Source of the DNA: an uncultured Collinsella sp.
GTDB taxonomy: Bacteria; Actinomycetota; Coriobacteriia; Coriobacteriales; Coriobacteriaceae
Length of the DNA: 34,422 bases
NCBI GenBank assembly: GCA_900765115.1
Contig: CAAFQK010000002.1
Coordinates: 1-34,422 of the forward strand
Direction of reading: 5' to 3'
In this document: one piece after another, positions 21,869 to 29,335 of the stretch
Layout: each line of letters opens with the position of its first letter
Numbering within the stretch: position 1 is the first letter of the stretch
Translations under genes and position numbers: made by a program
Notes under the pieces: generated by a model
Told to the model about the DNA's origin: nothing
Databases searched by the model: none
Seen by the model: only the letters and a program-made list of their open reading frames with translations

Positions 21869-22828
21869 ATGGGTTTCACGATTCTTGGAACAGGCTCGGC
21901 GCTTCCCGAGCGCAGCGTTTCCAATGACGAGCTGTCCGAGTTCCTCGATACCTCGGATGAGTGGATTTTTACCCGCACGGGGATCAAGAGCCGCCATGTG
22001 TGCACCACCGAGTCGCTCGACGACCTTGCCGTGGCAGCGAGCGAGCAAGCGCTCCAGACGTCCGGAATCGATGCGAGCCAGCTGGATCTTATCGTCTGCT
22101 CGACGACGACGGGCGATCATCTCGTTCCTGCCGAAGCGTGCGCCGTTGCTGAGCGCCTGGGTGCCACATGTCAGGCCTTCGACGTTTCGGCGGCTTGTGC
22201 CGGCTTCGTATTTGCGCTCGATGTCGCCGAGGGCTATATCGCCCGCGGTCGCGCCAAGCACGTGCTGGTCGTTGCCGCCGAGCAGATGACGCGCGCGCTC
22301 GATTGGACCGACCGTGCCACGTGCGTGCTCTTTGGCGATGGCGCGGGTGCTGCGGTCATAGAGGCTGGGGGAGAGAATCCCCTTGCTGTTGAGCTTTCGA
22401 CGGCGCCCGACGTCGAGACGTTGCGCGTTCCCGGACTGGTCGGCACCTCGCCGTTTAAGGCCTCCGCAGATGGCGAGAGTGTGCTGTCCATGAACGGCCG
22501 TCGCGTCTTCAAGTTTGGCGTCAATGCCATCTGCGACACGGTCAACAAGCTCGCCTGCGACGCGGGCATCGCGGTCGAGGACATCGACCACTTTGTATTC
22601 CACCAGGCTAACGAACGGATCTTGAGCCAGGCGGTCAAGCGCTTGGGTGTGCCGGACGACCGTGTGGTCCGAACGTTGCGTGAAACCGGCAACATCTCGA
22701 GCGCTTGCATTCCGCTTGCTCTCGATCGACTGACAAATACCGGCGCGCTGCACGCGGGCGACACCATCGCCCTGGTCGGATTTGGCGCCGGCTTGGATGT
22801 AGGTGGCTATCTACTTCGCTGGAAGTAG
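21869..22828 (+). CDS. fabH: Beta-ketoacyl-ACP synthase III
   Basis: This 319-residue condensing enzyme starts fatty-acid chains by joining acetyl-CoA or a branched acyl-CoA to malonyl-ACP. The catalytic triad is Cys110 (SAACAGF), His245 (FHQAN) and Asn275 (ETGNISS), matching the usual spacing. The ATG at 21869 directly follows AAAGGAGGT. The longer frame from 21740 would translate through the operator repeats and adds 43 residues with no family match. It is the first gene of the fatty-acid operon, and acpP follows after about 50 bases. Primer specificity (straight or branched) cannot be told from sequence alone. Confidence 0.95.
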   Translation: MGFTILGTGSALPERSVSNDELSEFLDTSDEWIFTRTGIKSRHVCTTESLDDLAVAASEQALQTSGIDASQLDLIVCSTTTGDHLVPAEACAVAERLGATCQAFDVSAACAGFVFALDVAEGYIARGRAKHVLVVAAEQMTRALDWTDRATCVLFGDGAGAAVIEAGGENPLAVELSTAPDVETLRVPGLVGTSPFKASADGESVLSMNGRRVFKFGVNAICDTVNKLACDAGIAVEDIDHFVFHQANERILSQAVKRLGVPDDRVVRTLRETGNISSACIPLALDRLTNTGALHAGDTIALVGFGAGLDVGGYLLRWK

Positions 22829-22880
22829 TTGCACATAGGAAATGAAAACGCCCCTGGGGCACAAACAAAGGAGAACTACC

Positions 22881-23117
22881 ATGGCAGATCAGAAGACATT
22901 CGAGCGCGTTTGCGACGTTATCCGTGAGACCGCCGGCCTTGACGATGTCGAGATGAAGCCCGAGTCCACGCTCGAGGAGATTGGCCTCGACAGCCTGGGT
23001 ACCGTCGAGATCCTCGTTGCCGTCGAGGACGAGTTTGGCATTGAGCTCGATACCGAGGAGAACCCCAAGACGGTCGGCGAGTTTGTCGATACGGTCGAGG
23101 CGGCATTGGAGAAGTAG
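22881..23117 (+). CDS. acpP: Acyl carrier protein
   Basis: This 78-residue acidic carrier holds growing acyl chains on a phosphopantetheine arm attached to Ser38 in the GLDSLGTVE motif (residues 35-43). The four-helix ACP pattern is intact. ATG at 22881 follows AAAGGAG at 22867-22873; an ATG at 22842 would add 13 non-family residues. It lies within the fab operon, and its stop codon abuts the fabK start. The phosphopantetheine transferase AcpS is not in this window. Confidence 0.96.
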   Translation: MADQKTFERVCDVIRETAGLDDVEMKPESTLEEIGLDSLGTVEILVAVEDEFGIELDTEENPKTVGEFVDTVEAALEK

Positions 23118-23119
23118 TG

Positions 23120-24064
23120 ATGCTCAAGTCTCCTCTCTGCGATCTGCTCGGCATCGAAAAACCCGTGTTCCAGGGTGGCATGGCCTGGATTGCCGACGCC
23201 TCGCTGGCGTCTGCCGTGTCCGAGGCAGGCGGCTTAGGGATTATCGCGGCCATGAATGCCGACGCAAACTGGCTGCGCGATCAGATTCACGAGCTGCGCG
23301 CCAAGACGGATAAGCCCTTTGGCGTCAACGTTATGCTCATGAGCCCGTTTGTCGACGAGGTCGCACAAGTGGTGATTGATGAGCAGGTGCCCGTTGTGGT
23401 GACCGGTGCCGGCAATCCCACCAAGTACATGAAGGCGTGGAACGAGGCGGGCATCAAGGTTATTCCCGTCGTGGCTTCGGTGGCGCTGGCGCGTCTCGTG
23501 GCGCGTCGCGGAGCCACTGCCGTGGTTGCCGAGGGCACCGAATCAGGCGGCCATATTGGCGAGACCTCGACGATGGCACTTGTCCCGCAGGTTGCCGATG
23601 CGGTCGATATTCCCGTGGTTGCGGCTGGCGGCATCGCCGATGGCCGCGGCGTGGCGGCCGCTTTTATGCTCGGCGCTGCCGGCGTCCAGGTGGGAACACG
23701 CTTTCTGGTCGCAAACGAGTGCACCGTATCCGAACAGTACAAAGAGCTGGTGCTCAAGGCAAGCGACACGTCGACGCGTGCGACCGGTCGCTCGACGGGA
23801 CATCCGGTTCGCGCCCTCAAGAGCCCCTTCACCAACGCGTATGCCAAGAACGAGGCGGCGGGCGCAAGCCCCGAGGAGCTTGGGGCCATGGGCACGGGCG
23901 CGCTTCGTAAAGCCGCAAAGGACGGTAATTACGAAGAGGGTTCGTATTTGTGCGGACAGATTGCCGGCATGGTCAACGAACGCCAGAGCGCACGCGAAAT
24001 CGTCGACGATCTGGTCGATGGCGCTGAGCATGTCCTGAAGGGTGCGTCCGCATGGGTAGCGTAG
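23120..24064 (+). CDS. fabK: Enoyl-ACP reductase II (FMN-dependent)
   Basis: This 314-residue flavoenzyme of the FabK/nitronate monooxygenase superfamily reduces the enoyl-ACP double bond at the end of each elongation cycle. Visible motifs are PVFQGGMAW near residue 15, VVVTGAGNP near 92, ESGGHIGE with His145, and the FMN-phosphate segment AAGGIADGRG and GVQVGTRF. Its place between acpP and fabD strongly favours enoyl reductase over nitronate monooxygenase. No FabI is seen in the operon. ATG at 23120 comes two bases after the acpP stop; a GTG at 23117 is also possible. Its end overlaps the start of fabD by 13 bases. FabK enzymes are generally insensitive to triclosan. Confidence 0.92.
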   Translation: MLKSPLCDLLGIEKPVFQGGMAWIADASLASAVSEAGGLGIIAAMNADANWLRDQIHELRAKTDKPFGVNVMLMSPFVDEVAQVVIDEQVPVVVTGAGNPTKYMKAWNEAGIKVIPVVASVALARLVARRGATAVVAEGTESGGHIGETSTMALVPQVADAVDIPVVAAGGIADGRGVAAAFMLGAAGVQVGTRFLVANECTVSEQYKELVLKASDTSTRATGRSTGHPVRALKSPFTNAYAKNEAAGASPEELGAMGTGALRKAAKDGNYEEGSYLCGQIAGMVNERQSAREIVDDLVDGAEHVLKGASAWVA

Positions 24065-24978
24065 CGTTTCTGTTTGCCGGTCAGGGTGCCCAGCATCCCG
24101 CGATGGGCGTCGATCTCATCGAGGCATCACCGGCGGCTGCCGAGGTGTTTGCGATCGCCGACGAGGTGCGTCCGGGAACCAGTGAGCAGTGCCGGAGCGC
24201 CTCCAAGGAGGAGCTCTCGCAGACTGAGAACACGCAGCCTTGCGTGTTCGTGCACGACTTGACTGTCGCCGTCGCCCTGCGTGAGCGCGGCGTGGTGCCT
24301 GCCGCCTGTGCGGGATTCTCGCTGGGCGAGGTCGCCGCGCTCACCTTTGCGGGGGCGTTCGATACGCGAGCGGGATTTGAGCTTGTGTGCGAGCGCGCGG
24401 CGCTTATGGCCACGGCGGCTGAGCGTCATCCCGGCGGAATGCGCGCCGTCATCAAACTCGATGCGGCGCAGGTCGAGGGCTTGGCAAAACAGACCGGCGA
24501 GGACTGCTGGCCAGTCAACTACAACAGCCCCCAGCAGACGGTTGTGGCCGGAGCGCCCGATGCGTTGCAGACCCTCGACGTCCTGGTAAAAGAGGCTGGT
24601 GGCCGGGCCATGAAGGTCGCGGTGTCGGGTGCATTCCATAGCCCCTATATGGCCGAGGCGACCTGTGGCCTTGCTGCATATATTGAGGCCGGTCACGCGC
24701 CGTCCCCGTTGCTCATTCCTGTTATGGCAAATATGACGGCGGCGCCTTATCCGGCCGACCCGCAGGCGGCATCGGAGGTGCTGGCCAACCAGGTGAGTCA
24801 TGCCGTGCACTGGGTCGACACGCTGCATGCTCTGCAGGATCAAGGCATCGACACGTTTATTGAGGTCGGCCCCGGCAAAACGCTGTCCGGCCTGGTCAAG
24901 CGTACGTTGAGCGACGTTCGTGTGTATTCGTGCGAAACGGCCGAGCAGGTCGCAGCTATTGCCGACGAGCTCGCATAG
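24052..24978 (+). CDS. fabD: Malonyl-CoA:ACP transacylase
   Basis: This 308-residue enzyme moves malonyl groups from CoA to AcpP. The oxyanion motif FAGQGAQ is at residues 8-14, the nucleophile is Ser90 in GFSLGE, the catalytic histidine is His196 in GAFHSPYM, and the malonyl-binding arginine is probably Arg115 (CERAALM). The common GHSLGE has phenylalanine at the position before the serine. That residue varies in the family, so activity is still expected. The gene starts inside fabK (13-base overlap) with GAAGGGTGC upstream, indicating coupling. fabG follows after 30 bases. Confidence 0.94.
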   Translation: MGSVAFLFAGQGAQHPAMGVDLIEASPAAAEVFAIADEVRPGTSEQCRSASKEELSQTENTQPCVFVHDLTVAVALRERGVVPAACAGFSLGEVAALTFAGAFDTRAGFELVCERAALMATAAERHPGGMRAVIKLDAAQVEGLAKQTGEDCWPVNYNSPQQTVVAGAPDALQTLDVLVKEAGGRAMKVAVSGAFHSPYMAEATCGLAAYIEAGHAPSPLLIPVMANMTAAPYPADPQAASEVLANQVSHAVHWVDTLHALQDQGIDTFIEVGPGKTLSGLVKRTLSDVRVYSCETAEQVAAIADELA

Positions 24979-25008
24979 TTCACAGGGCTGTAACCCGAAA
25001 GGAATGAC

Positions 25009-25782
25009 ATGGGCAACTTGAACAACGGCGCGCTCGAGCGCAACGACTCACGTCGCGTGGCGCTTGTCACGGGCGGCTCGCGCGGCATCGGTCGCGCTTG
25101 TGCCGTGGGCCTGGCGGAGGACGGCTTTGATATCGCCGTCGTCTATGCCGGTAGCGCAGATGCAGCGCGCGAGACGTGCGAAGCCTGCGAGGCGGCTGGC
25201 GCCACGGCGCGCGCATATCAATGCGACGTGGCCGATCCCGCTGCCGTCAACGCGTGCGTGGAAACGGTCCTCAACGACTTTGGCTCCATTTGGGCGCTCG
25301 TCAACAACGCCGGCATCACCCGCGATGGCCTGCTCATGCGCATGGGCGATGACGCCTTCGACCGCGTGCTCGATGTCAATCTCAAGGGCACGTTCAATAC
25401 GACGCGCGCGCTCACCAAGACCTTTATGCGCCAGCGCGGCGGTTGCGTCATCAACATGAGCTCGGTTGTGGGCCTGATGGGCAATGCCGGGCAGGCCAAC
25501 TACGCCGCCTCCAAGGCGGGCGTCATCGGTCTGACCAAGGCGGTGGCGCGCGAGCTTGCGCCACGCGGCGTACGAGTGAACGCGGTCGCCCCCGGGTTTG
25601 TCGAGACCGATATGACGGCAAAGCTATCGGATAAGGTTCGCGCGGCAACCGAGGAGCAGATTCCCCTAAAGCGCATGGCGCACCCCGAGGAAGTGGCCGG
25701 CGTGGTGCGCTTTTTGGCGAGTGATGCGGCTGCCTACATTACGGGCGAGGTCGTGCGCGTCGACGGCGGAATGGCGATGTAG
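25009..25782 (+). CDS. fabG: 3-oxoacyl-ACP reductase
   Basis: This 257-residue short-chain dehydrogenase reduces 3-oxoacyl-ACP with NADPH. The cofactor motif TGGSRGIG is at residues 21-28, NNAG at 99-102, Asn124, Ser152 (MSSVVG), and Tyr165/Lys169 in YAASK form the catalytic tetrad. The N-terminus is about 12 residues longer than typical FabG; ATG at 25009 is well supported by AAAGGA upstream. It sits between fabD and fabF in the operon. Confidence 0.95.
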   Translation: MGNLNNGALERNDSRRVALVTGGSRGIGRACAVGLAEDGFDIAVVYAGSADAARETCEACEAAGATARAYQCDVADPAAVNACVETVLNDFGSIWALVNNAGITRDGLLMRMGDDAFDRVLDVNLKGTFNTTRALTKTFMRQRGGCVINMSSVVGLMGNAGQANYAASKAGVIGLTKAVARELAPRGVRVNAVAPGFVETDMTAKLSDKVRAATEEQIPLKRMAHPEEVAGVVRFLASDAAAYITGEVVRVDGGMAM

Positions 25783-25821
25783 AAACCAGGGCCGAACAAC
25801 GGCTTGAATGAGGAGACCATG

Positions 25822-27069
25822 ATGGAACAGAGAGTTGCAATCACCGGTATCGGTGCCGTATCGCCGCTCGGTAACACGGCGCTTGCTACCTGGGCGGCCA
25901 TGTGCGCCGGCACGTGCGGCATCGGCCCGATCACGCACTTCGATACCGATGCGTTTGCCGTTAAGGTGGCGGCCGAGGTCAAGGGTTTTGACGGCAACGA
26001 GTACTTTGGCAAGCGTGACGCCAAGCACCTGGACCCCTGCGTTCAGTTTGCCCTGGCAGCGTCGGACGAGGCCATGCACGATGCGGGCTTTGATGTCGAG
26101 GGCGCCATCGATCACGAGCGCCTGGGCGTCTACGTGGGTTCAGGCGTGGGCGGCATGCAGACACTCGTCGACAACGTCCACACGATTGCCGATCGGGGGC
26201 CTCGCCGTGCATCGCCCTATATGATCGCGATGATGATCCCCAATATGGCTTCGGGCAATATCGCAATCCGCCACAAGGCAAAGGGCCCGACCCTGCCCGT
26301 GGTGACCGCCTGCGCGACCTCGGCACATGCCGTGGGCGAGGCGTTCCGCGCCATCAAGCATGGTTATGCCGATGCGATTCTCGCCGGCGGCGCCGAGGCC
26401 GCAATCATCCCCGATGCCGTTGCGGGCTTTACATCCTGCCGTGCTCTCACCACTAATCCTGACCCGTCGACGGCTTGCCGCCCGTTCGATGCAGACCGCG
26501 ACGGCTTTGTGATGGGCGAGGGCGCCTGCGTGCTGGCACTCGAGAGCATGGAGCATGCGCAGGCGCGCGGTGCGCACATTTATGCCGAGGTCGTGGGTTA
26601 CGGCAACACCGATGATGCCTACCACATCACGAGTCCCGACCCGGACGCGGCAGGCATCGCCCGTGCGATATCGCTGGCGGTGGCCGAGGGCGACGTTAAG
26701 CCTTCCGAGGGCCTCTACATCAACGCTCACGGCACCTCGACCAAGCTCAACGATTCGTCCGAGACGGCGGGCATTAAGCGTGCGCTTGGCGAGGATGCGG
26801 CGCGCGCCGCGCACGTCTCGTCGACCAAGTCGATGACCGGCCACATGATCGGTGCCACGGGCGCCATCGAGGTCATGGCCTGCGCCATGGCGCTCGAGCA
26901 GGGCGTGGTGCCCCCGACCATTAACTACCACACACCCGATCCCGCCTGCGATCTTGATTACACGCCTAATCGCGCGGTTCGCGCCGATCTTACCTGGGCG
27001 CTTTCGACCAACCTGGGCTTTGGCGGGCACAACGCCGCCATCGCGCTGCGTAGATATACGAGGAGCTAG
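25822..27069 (+). CDS. fabF: Beta-ketoacyl-ACP synthase II
   Basis: This 415-residue enzyme condenses acyl-ACP with malonyl-ACP to lengthen chains. The catalytic Cys164 (TACATSAH), His303 (NAHGTSTKLND) and His341 (KSMTGHMIGATGA) are all present, with the C-terminal NLGFGGHN. AGGAG at 25811-25815 best fits the ATG at 25822; an ATG at 25819 or a TTG at 25804 is possible. It is the only elongating condensing enzyme in the operon, so FabB is either elsewhere or absent. accB follows three bases after the stop. Confidence 0.95.
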   Translation: MEQRVAITGIGAVSPLGNTALATWAAMCAGTCGIGPITHFDTDAFAVKVAAEVKGFDGNEYFGKRDAKHLDPCVQFALAASDEAMHDAGFDVEGAIDHERLGVYVGSGVGGMQTLVDNVHTIADRGPRRASPYMIAMMIPNMASGNIAIRHKAKGPTLPVVTACATSAHAVGEAFRAIKHGYADAILAGGAEAAIIPDAVAGFTSCRALTTNPDPSTACRPFDADRDGFVMGEGACVLALESMEHAQARGAHIYAEVVGYGNTDDAYHITSPDPDAAGIARAISLAVAEGDVKPSEGLYINAHGTSTKLNDSSETAGIKRALGEDAARAAHVSSTKSMTGHMIGATGAIEVMACAMALEQGVVPPTINYHTPDPACDLDYTPNRAVRADLTWALSTNLGFGGHNAAIALRRYTRS

Positions 27070-27072
27070 AGC

Positions 27073-27549
27073 ATGGATTCCAAAAGAATTGCCGAGATAG
27101 CCGATGTTATGGAGGACCGCGGCCTCACGCGCGTACGCGTTGAGGAGCCCGATGGCACCGCGGTCGAACTCGAGCGCGCGAGCGCCACGCAGCCGGTCGC
27201 CGTGCCCATGCCTATGCCGGGTGCCGTGACTGCTCCGGCGGTGGCTCCTGTCGCCATGCCTGCCACCGCACCGGAACCCGCCGCGCAGACACCTACCGCC
27301 GTGTCGGAGCCTAAGGGCACCGAGGTGACCGCTCCCATGGTCGGCGTTTTCTATGCTGCCCCGGCGCCGGGCGACGAACCGTTTGTGCACGTGGGCTCCA
27401 AGGTCAAGGCCGGCGAGACCCTCTGCATCATCGAGGCCATGAAGGTTCTCAACGAGGTGACGGCCGAGGCAGACGGCGAGGTGCTCGAGATCTGCGTGGT
27501 CGACGGCGACCTCGTGGAGTTTGGCAGCTGCCTCATGAGGATCGGATAG
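27073..27549 (+). CDS. accB: Biotin carboxyl carrier protein of acetyl-CoA carboxylase
   Basis: This 158-residue carrier shuttles carboxyl-biotin between AccC and AccDA. The biotinyl domain spans about residues 82-158, with the target Lys124 in EAMKVLNE. An N-terminal domain (1-36) is joined through an Ala/Pro-rich linker (about 40-80). The BirA encoded at 20916 is its probable modifying enzyme. It follows fabF by three bases and precedes fabZ by a few bases, so the operon is tightly packed here. Confidence 0.95.
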   Translation: MDSKRIAEIADVMEDRGLTRVRVEEPDGTAVELERASATQPVAVPMPMPGAVTAPAVAPVAMPATAPEPAAQTPTAVSEPKGTEVTAPMVGVFYAAPAPGDEPFVHVGSKVKAGETLCIIEAMKVLNEVTAEADGEVLEICVVDGDLVEFGSCLMRIG

Positions 27550-27558
27550 GTGATGTCC

Positions 27559-27981
27559 ATGAACAAAGAAGAGCTCAAGAAGCTGTTGCCGCATCGTGAG
27601 CCGATGCTTTTGCTTGACGAAGCCGAGCTGGTGGGCGACGAGGCCCACGGCAAGATCACGATTACGGGCGACGAGTACTTTTTGCAGGGGCATTTTCCGG
27701 GAAACCCGGTGGTCCCCGGCGTGATTCAGTGCGAGATGCTCGCCCAGAACTGCTGCGTGCTGCTGATGGGCGATGAGGAGGCGCGCGGCGCGACGCCGTT
27801 CTACACGAGTCTGGACAAGGTGCGCTTTAAGCGTCCGGTGCGCCCGGGCGACACGGTGGATCTGGTGTGCTCCATCACGCGTGCGCGCGGGCCGTTCCGC
27901 TTTGCGACAGGTACTGCGAGCGTTAACGGTGAGGTTTGCTGCCGCGCCGATATGTCTTTTGCACTCATGCACGAAAAGTAG
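27559..27981 (+). CDS. fabZ: 3-hydroxyacyl-ACP dehydratase
   Basis: This hotdog-fold enzyme of 140 residues dehydrates 3-hydroxyacyl-ACP to the trans-2-enoyl form. The active site is visible as LPHREPMLLLD near the start and GHFPGNPVVPGV with His45, then Glu59 in QCEML. AGGTG at 27548-27552 best supports the ATG at 27559; ATG at 27553 or GTG at 27550 would add two or three residues. It lies between accB and accC, as in streptococcal operons. With no FabA in the operon, isomerisation for unsaturated fatty acids is not explained by this window. Confidence 0.94.
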   Translation: MNKEELKKLLPHREPMLLLDEAELVGDEAHGKITITGDEYFLQGHFPGNPVVPGVIQCEMLAQNCCVLLMGDEEARGATPFYTSLDKVRFKRPVRPGDTVDLVCSITRARGPFRFATGTASVNGEVCCRADMSFALMHEK

Positions 27982-27991
27982 GGAAGTTTTC

Positions 27992-29335
27992 ATGTTCGAC
28001 AAAGTGCTCATCGCCAACCGCGGCGAAGTCGCGGTCCGTGTTATCCGCGCGTGCCGCGATATGGGCATCAAGACCGTCGCCGTTTATTCCACGGCCGATG
28101 CGGACGCGTTGCACGTGCAGCTTGCCGACGAGGCGTATTGCATCGGCGGCCCGCGTCTTGCCGAGAGCTACCTCAACGACGATGCCGTGCTCACCTGTGC
28201 CGTAAAGTCGGGAGCTAAGGCAATTCATCCCGGCTATGGCTTTTTCTCCGAGAAGGCGAGCTTCGTGCGAGACTGCGACAAGTATGGCCTGGCGTTTGTC
28301 GGTCCTTCGGCCGAGGTGATTGACAGCATGGGCGACAAGGACGCCGCACGTCGAACGGCTGCCGCGGCGGGCGTGCCCATCGTTCCGGGCTGCGATTTGC
28401 TCAAAAGCCCCGAGGAGGCAACGGCCGAGGCCGAACGCATTGGCTGCCCCGTGCTTATTAAGGCGCGTGCCGGTGGTGGCGGTCGCGGCATTCGCAAGGT
28501 CGAGCGCGTGGAAGATGCGGCAAAGGCGTTTATCGAGGCGCGTGCCGAGGGCGAGGCCGTTTTTGGCGACGGCGAGTGCTACATGGAGAAGTTTGTCGCG
28601 CCGGCGCACCACGTCGAGGTGCAGATTATGGCCGATAAGCAGGGCCATGTGTTTTCGCTTGGCGAGCGTGAGTGCTCGGTGCAGCGCCGCAACCAAAAGC
28701 TGATCGAGGAGAGCCCCGCGCCGTGCCTCGACGGACACGACGACATTCGTGCTCGCATGCACAAGGCAGCGCGTGACCTGGCTCGTGCCGTCGGCTACGA
28801 AGGAGCCGGTACCATCGAGTTCCTGTATTCGGACGACGGCAATTTCTACTTTATGGAAATGAACACGCGCTTGCAGGTGGAGCATCCGGTTACGGAGTTT
28901 GTGACCGATACCGACCTGGTCAAGTGGCAGCTGCGCGTGGCAGCCGGCCAGCCTCTGCCCTTTGAGCAGGAGGACATGCCGGTCCGCAACCACGCCATGG
29001 AGTGCCGCATCAATGCCGAGACGCCGGACTTTCTGCCGTCATGCGGAACGGTCACCGCGTTGCGTGTGCCGGGTGGTCCGCGCGTGCGCTGGGATTCCGC
29101 CATGTTTACCGGTGCGACAGTTCCGCCGTACTACGACTCCATGCTCGGCAAGCTCATCGTGTGTGCGCCCACGCGTGACGGCGCCATTCGCAAGATGCGC
29201 TCGGCCCTGGGCGAGCTCGTGATTGAGGGCGTGAGCGAAAACAGCGAGCTTCAGCTCGACGTGCTGGCAAACGACGAGTTCTTGTCGGGCATGTATCACA
29301 CCGATCTGATGGGGCATCTCTATGCTGATGAATAG
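27992..29335 (+). CDS. accC: Acetyl-CoA carboxylase biotin carboxylase subunit
   Basis: This 447-residue ATP-grasp enzyme carboxylates the biotin on AccB. Motifs are ANRGEVAVRVIRA at the start, Lys116 and Lys158 for ATP, the glycine loop RAGGGGRGI at 159-167, and EMNTRLQVEHPVTE at 289-302. ATG at 27992 follows AGGGAAG. A longer in-frame reading from 27773 runs through fabZ and is not real. Its last 14 bases overlap the accDA start, indicating translational coupling of the carboxylase subunits. Confidence 0.96.
   Translation: MFDKVLIANRGEVAVRVIRACRDMGIKTVAVYSTADADALHVQLADEAYCIGGPRLAESYLNDDAVLTCAVKSGAKAIHPGYGFFSEKASFVRDCDKYGLAFVGPSAEVIDSMGDKDAARRTAAAAGVPIVPGCDLLKSPEEATAEAERIGCPVLIKARAGGGGRGIRKVERVEDAAKAFIEARAEGEAVFGDGECYMEKFVAPAHHVEVQIMADKQGHVFSLGERECSVQRRNQKLIEESPAPCLDGHDDIRARMHKAARDLARAVGYEGAGTIEFLYSDDGNFYFMEMNTRLQVEHPVTEFVTDTDLVKWQLRVAAGQPLPFEQEDMPVRNHAMECRINAETPDFLPSCGTVTALRVPGGPRVRWDSAMFTGATVPPYYDSMLGKLIVCAPTRDGAIRKMRSALGELVIEGVSENSELQLDVLANDEFLSGMYHTDLMGHLYADE

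Noticed and set aside
23117..24064. Nitronate monooxygenase as the identity of the FMN enzyme in the operon
   Set aside because: The fold family is the same, but its place between acpP and fabD, the equivalent of the FabK histidine at position 145, and the absence of another enoyl reductase in the operon favour FabK.
27773..27991. An upstream extension of accC through fabZ
   Set aside because: The extra residues are Arg-rich out-of-frame translation of fabZ. The standard biotin carboxylase start at 27992 has a ribosome-binding site.
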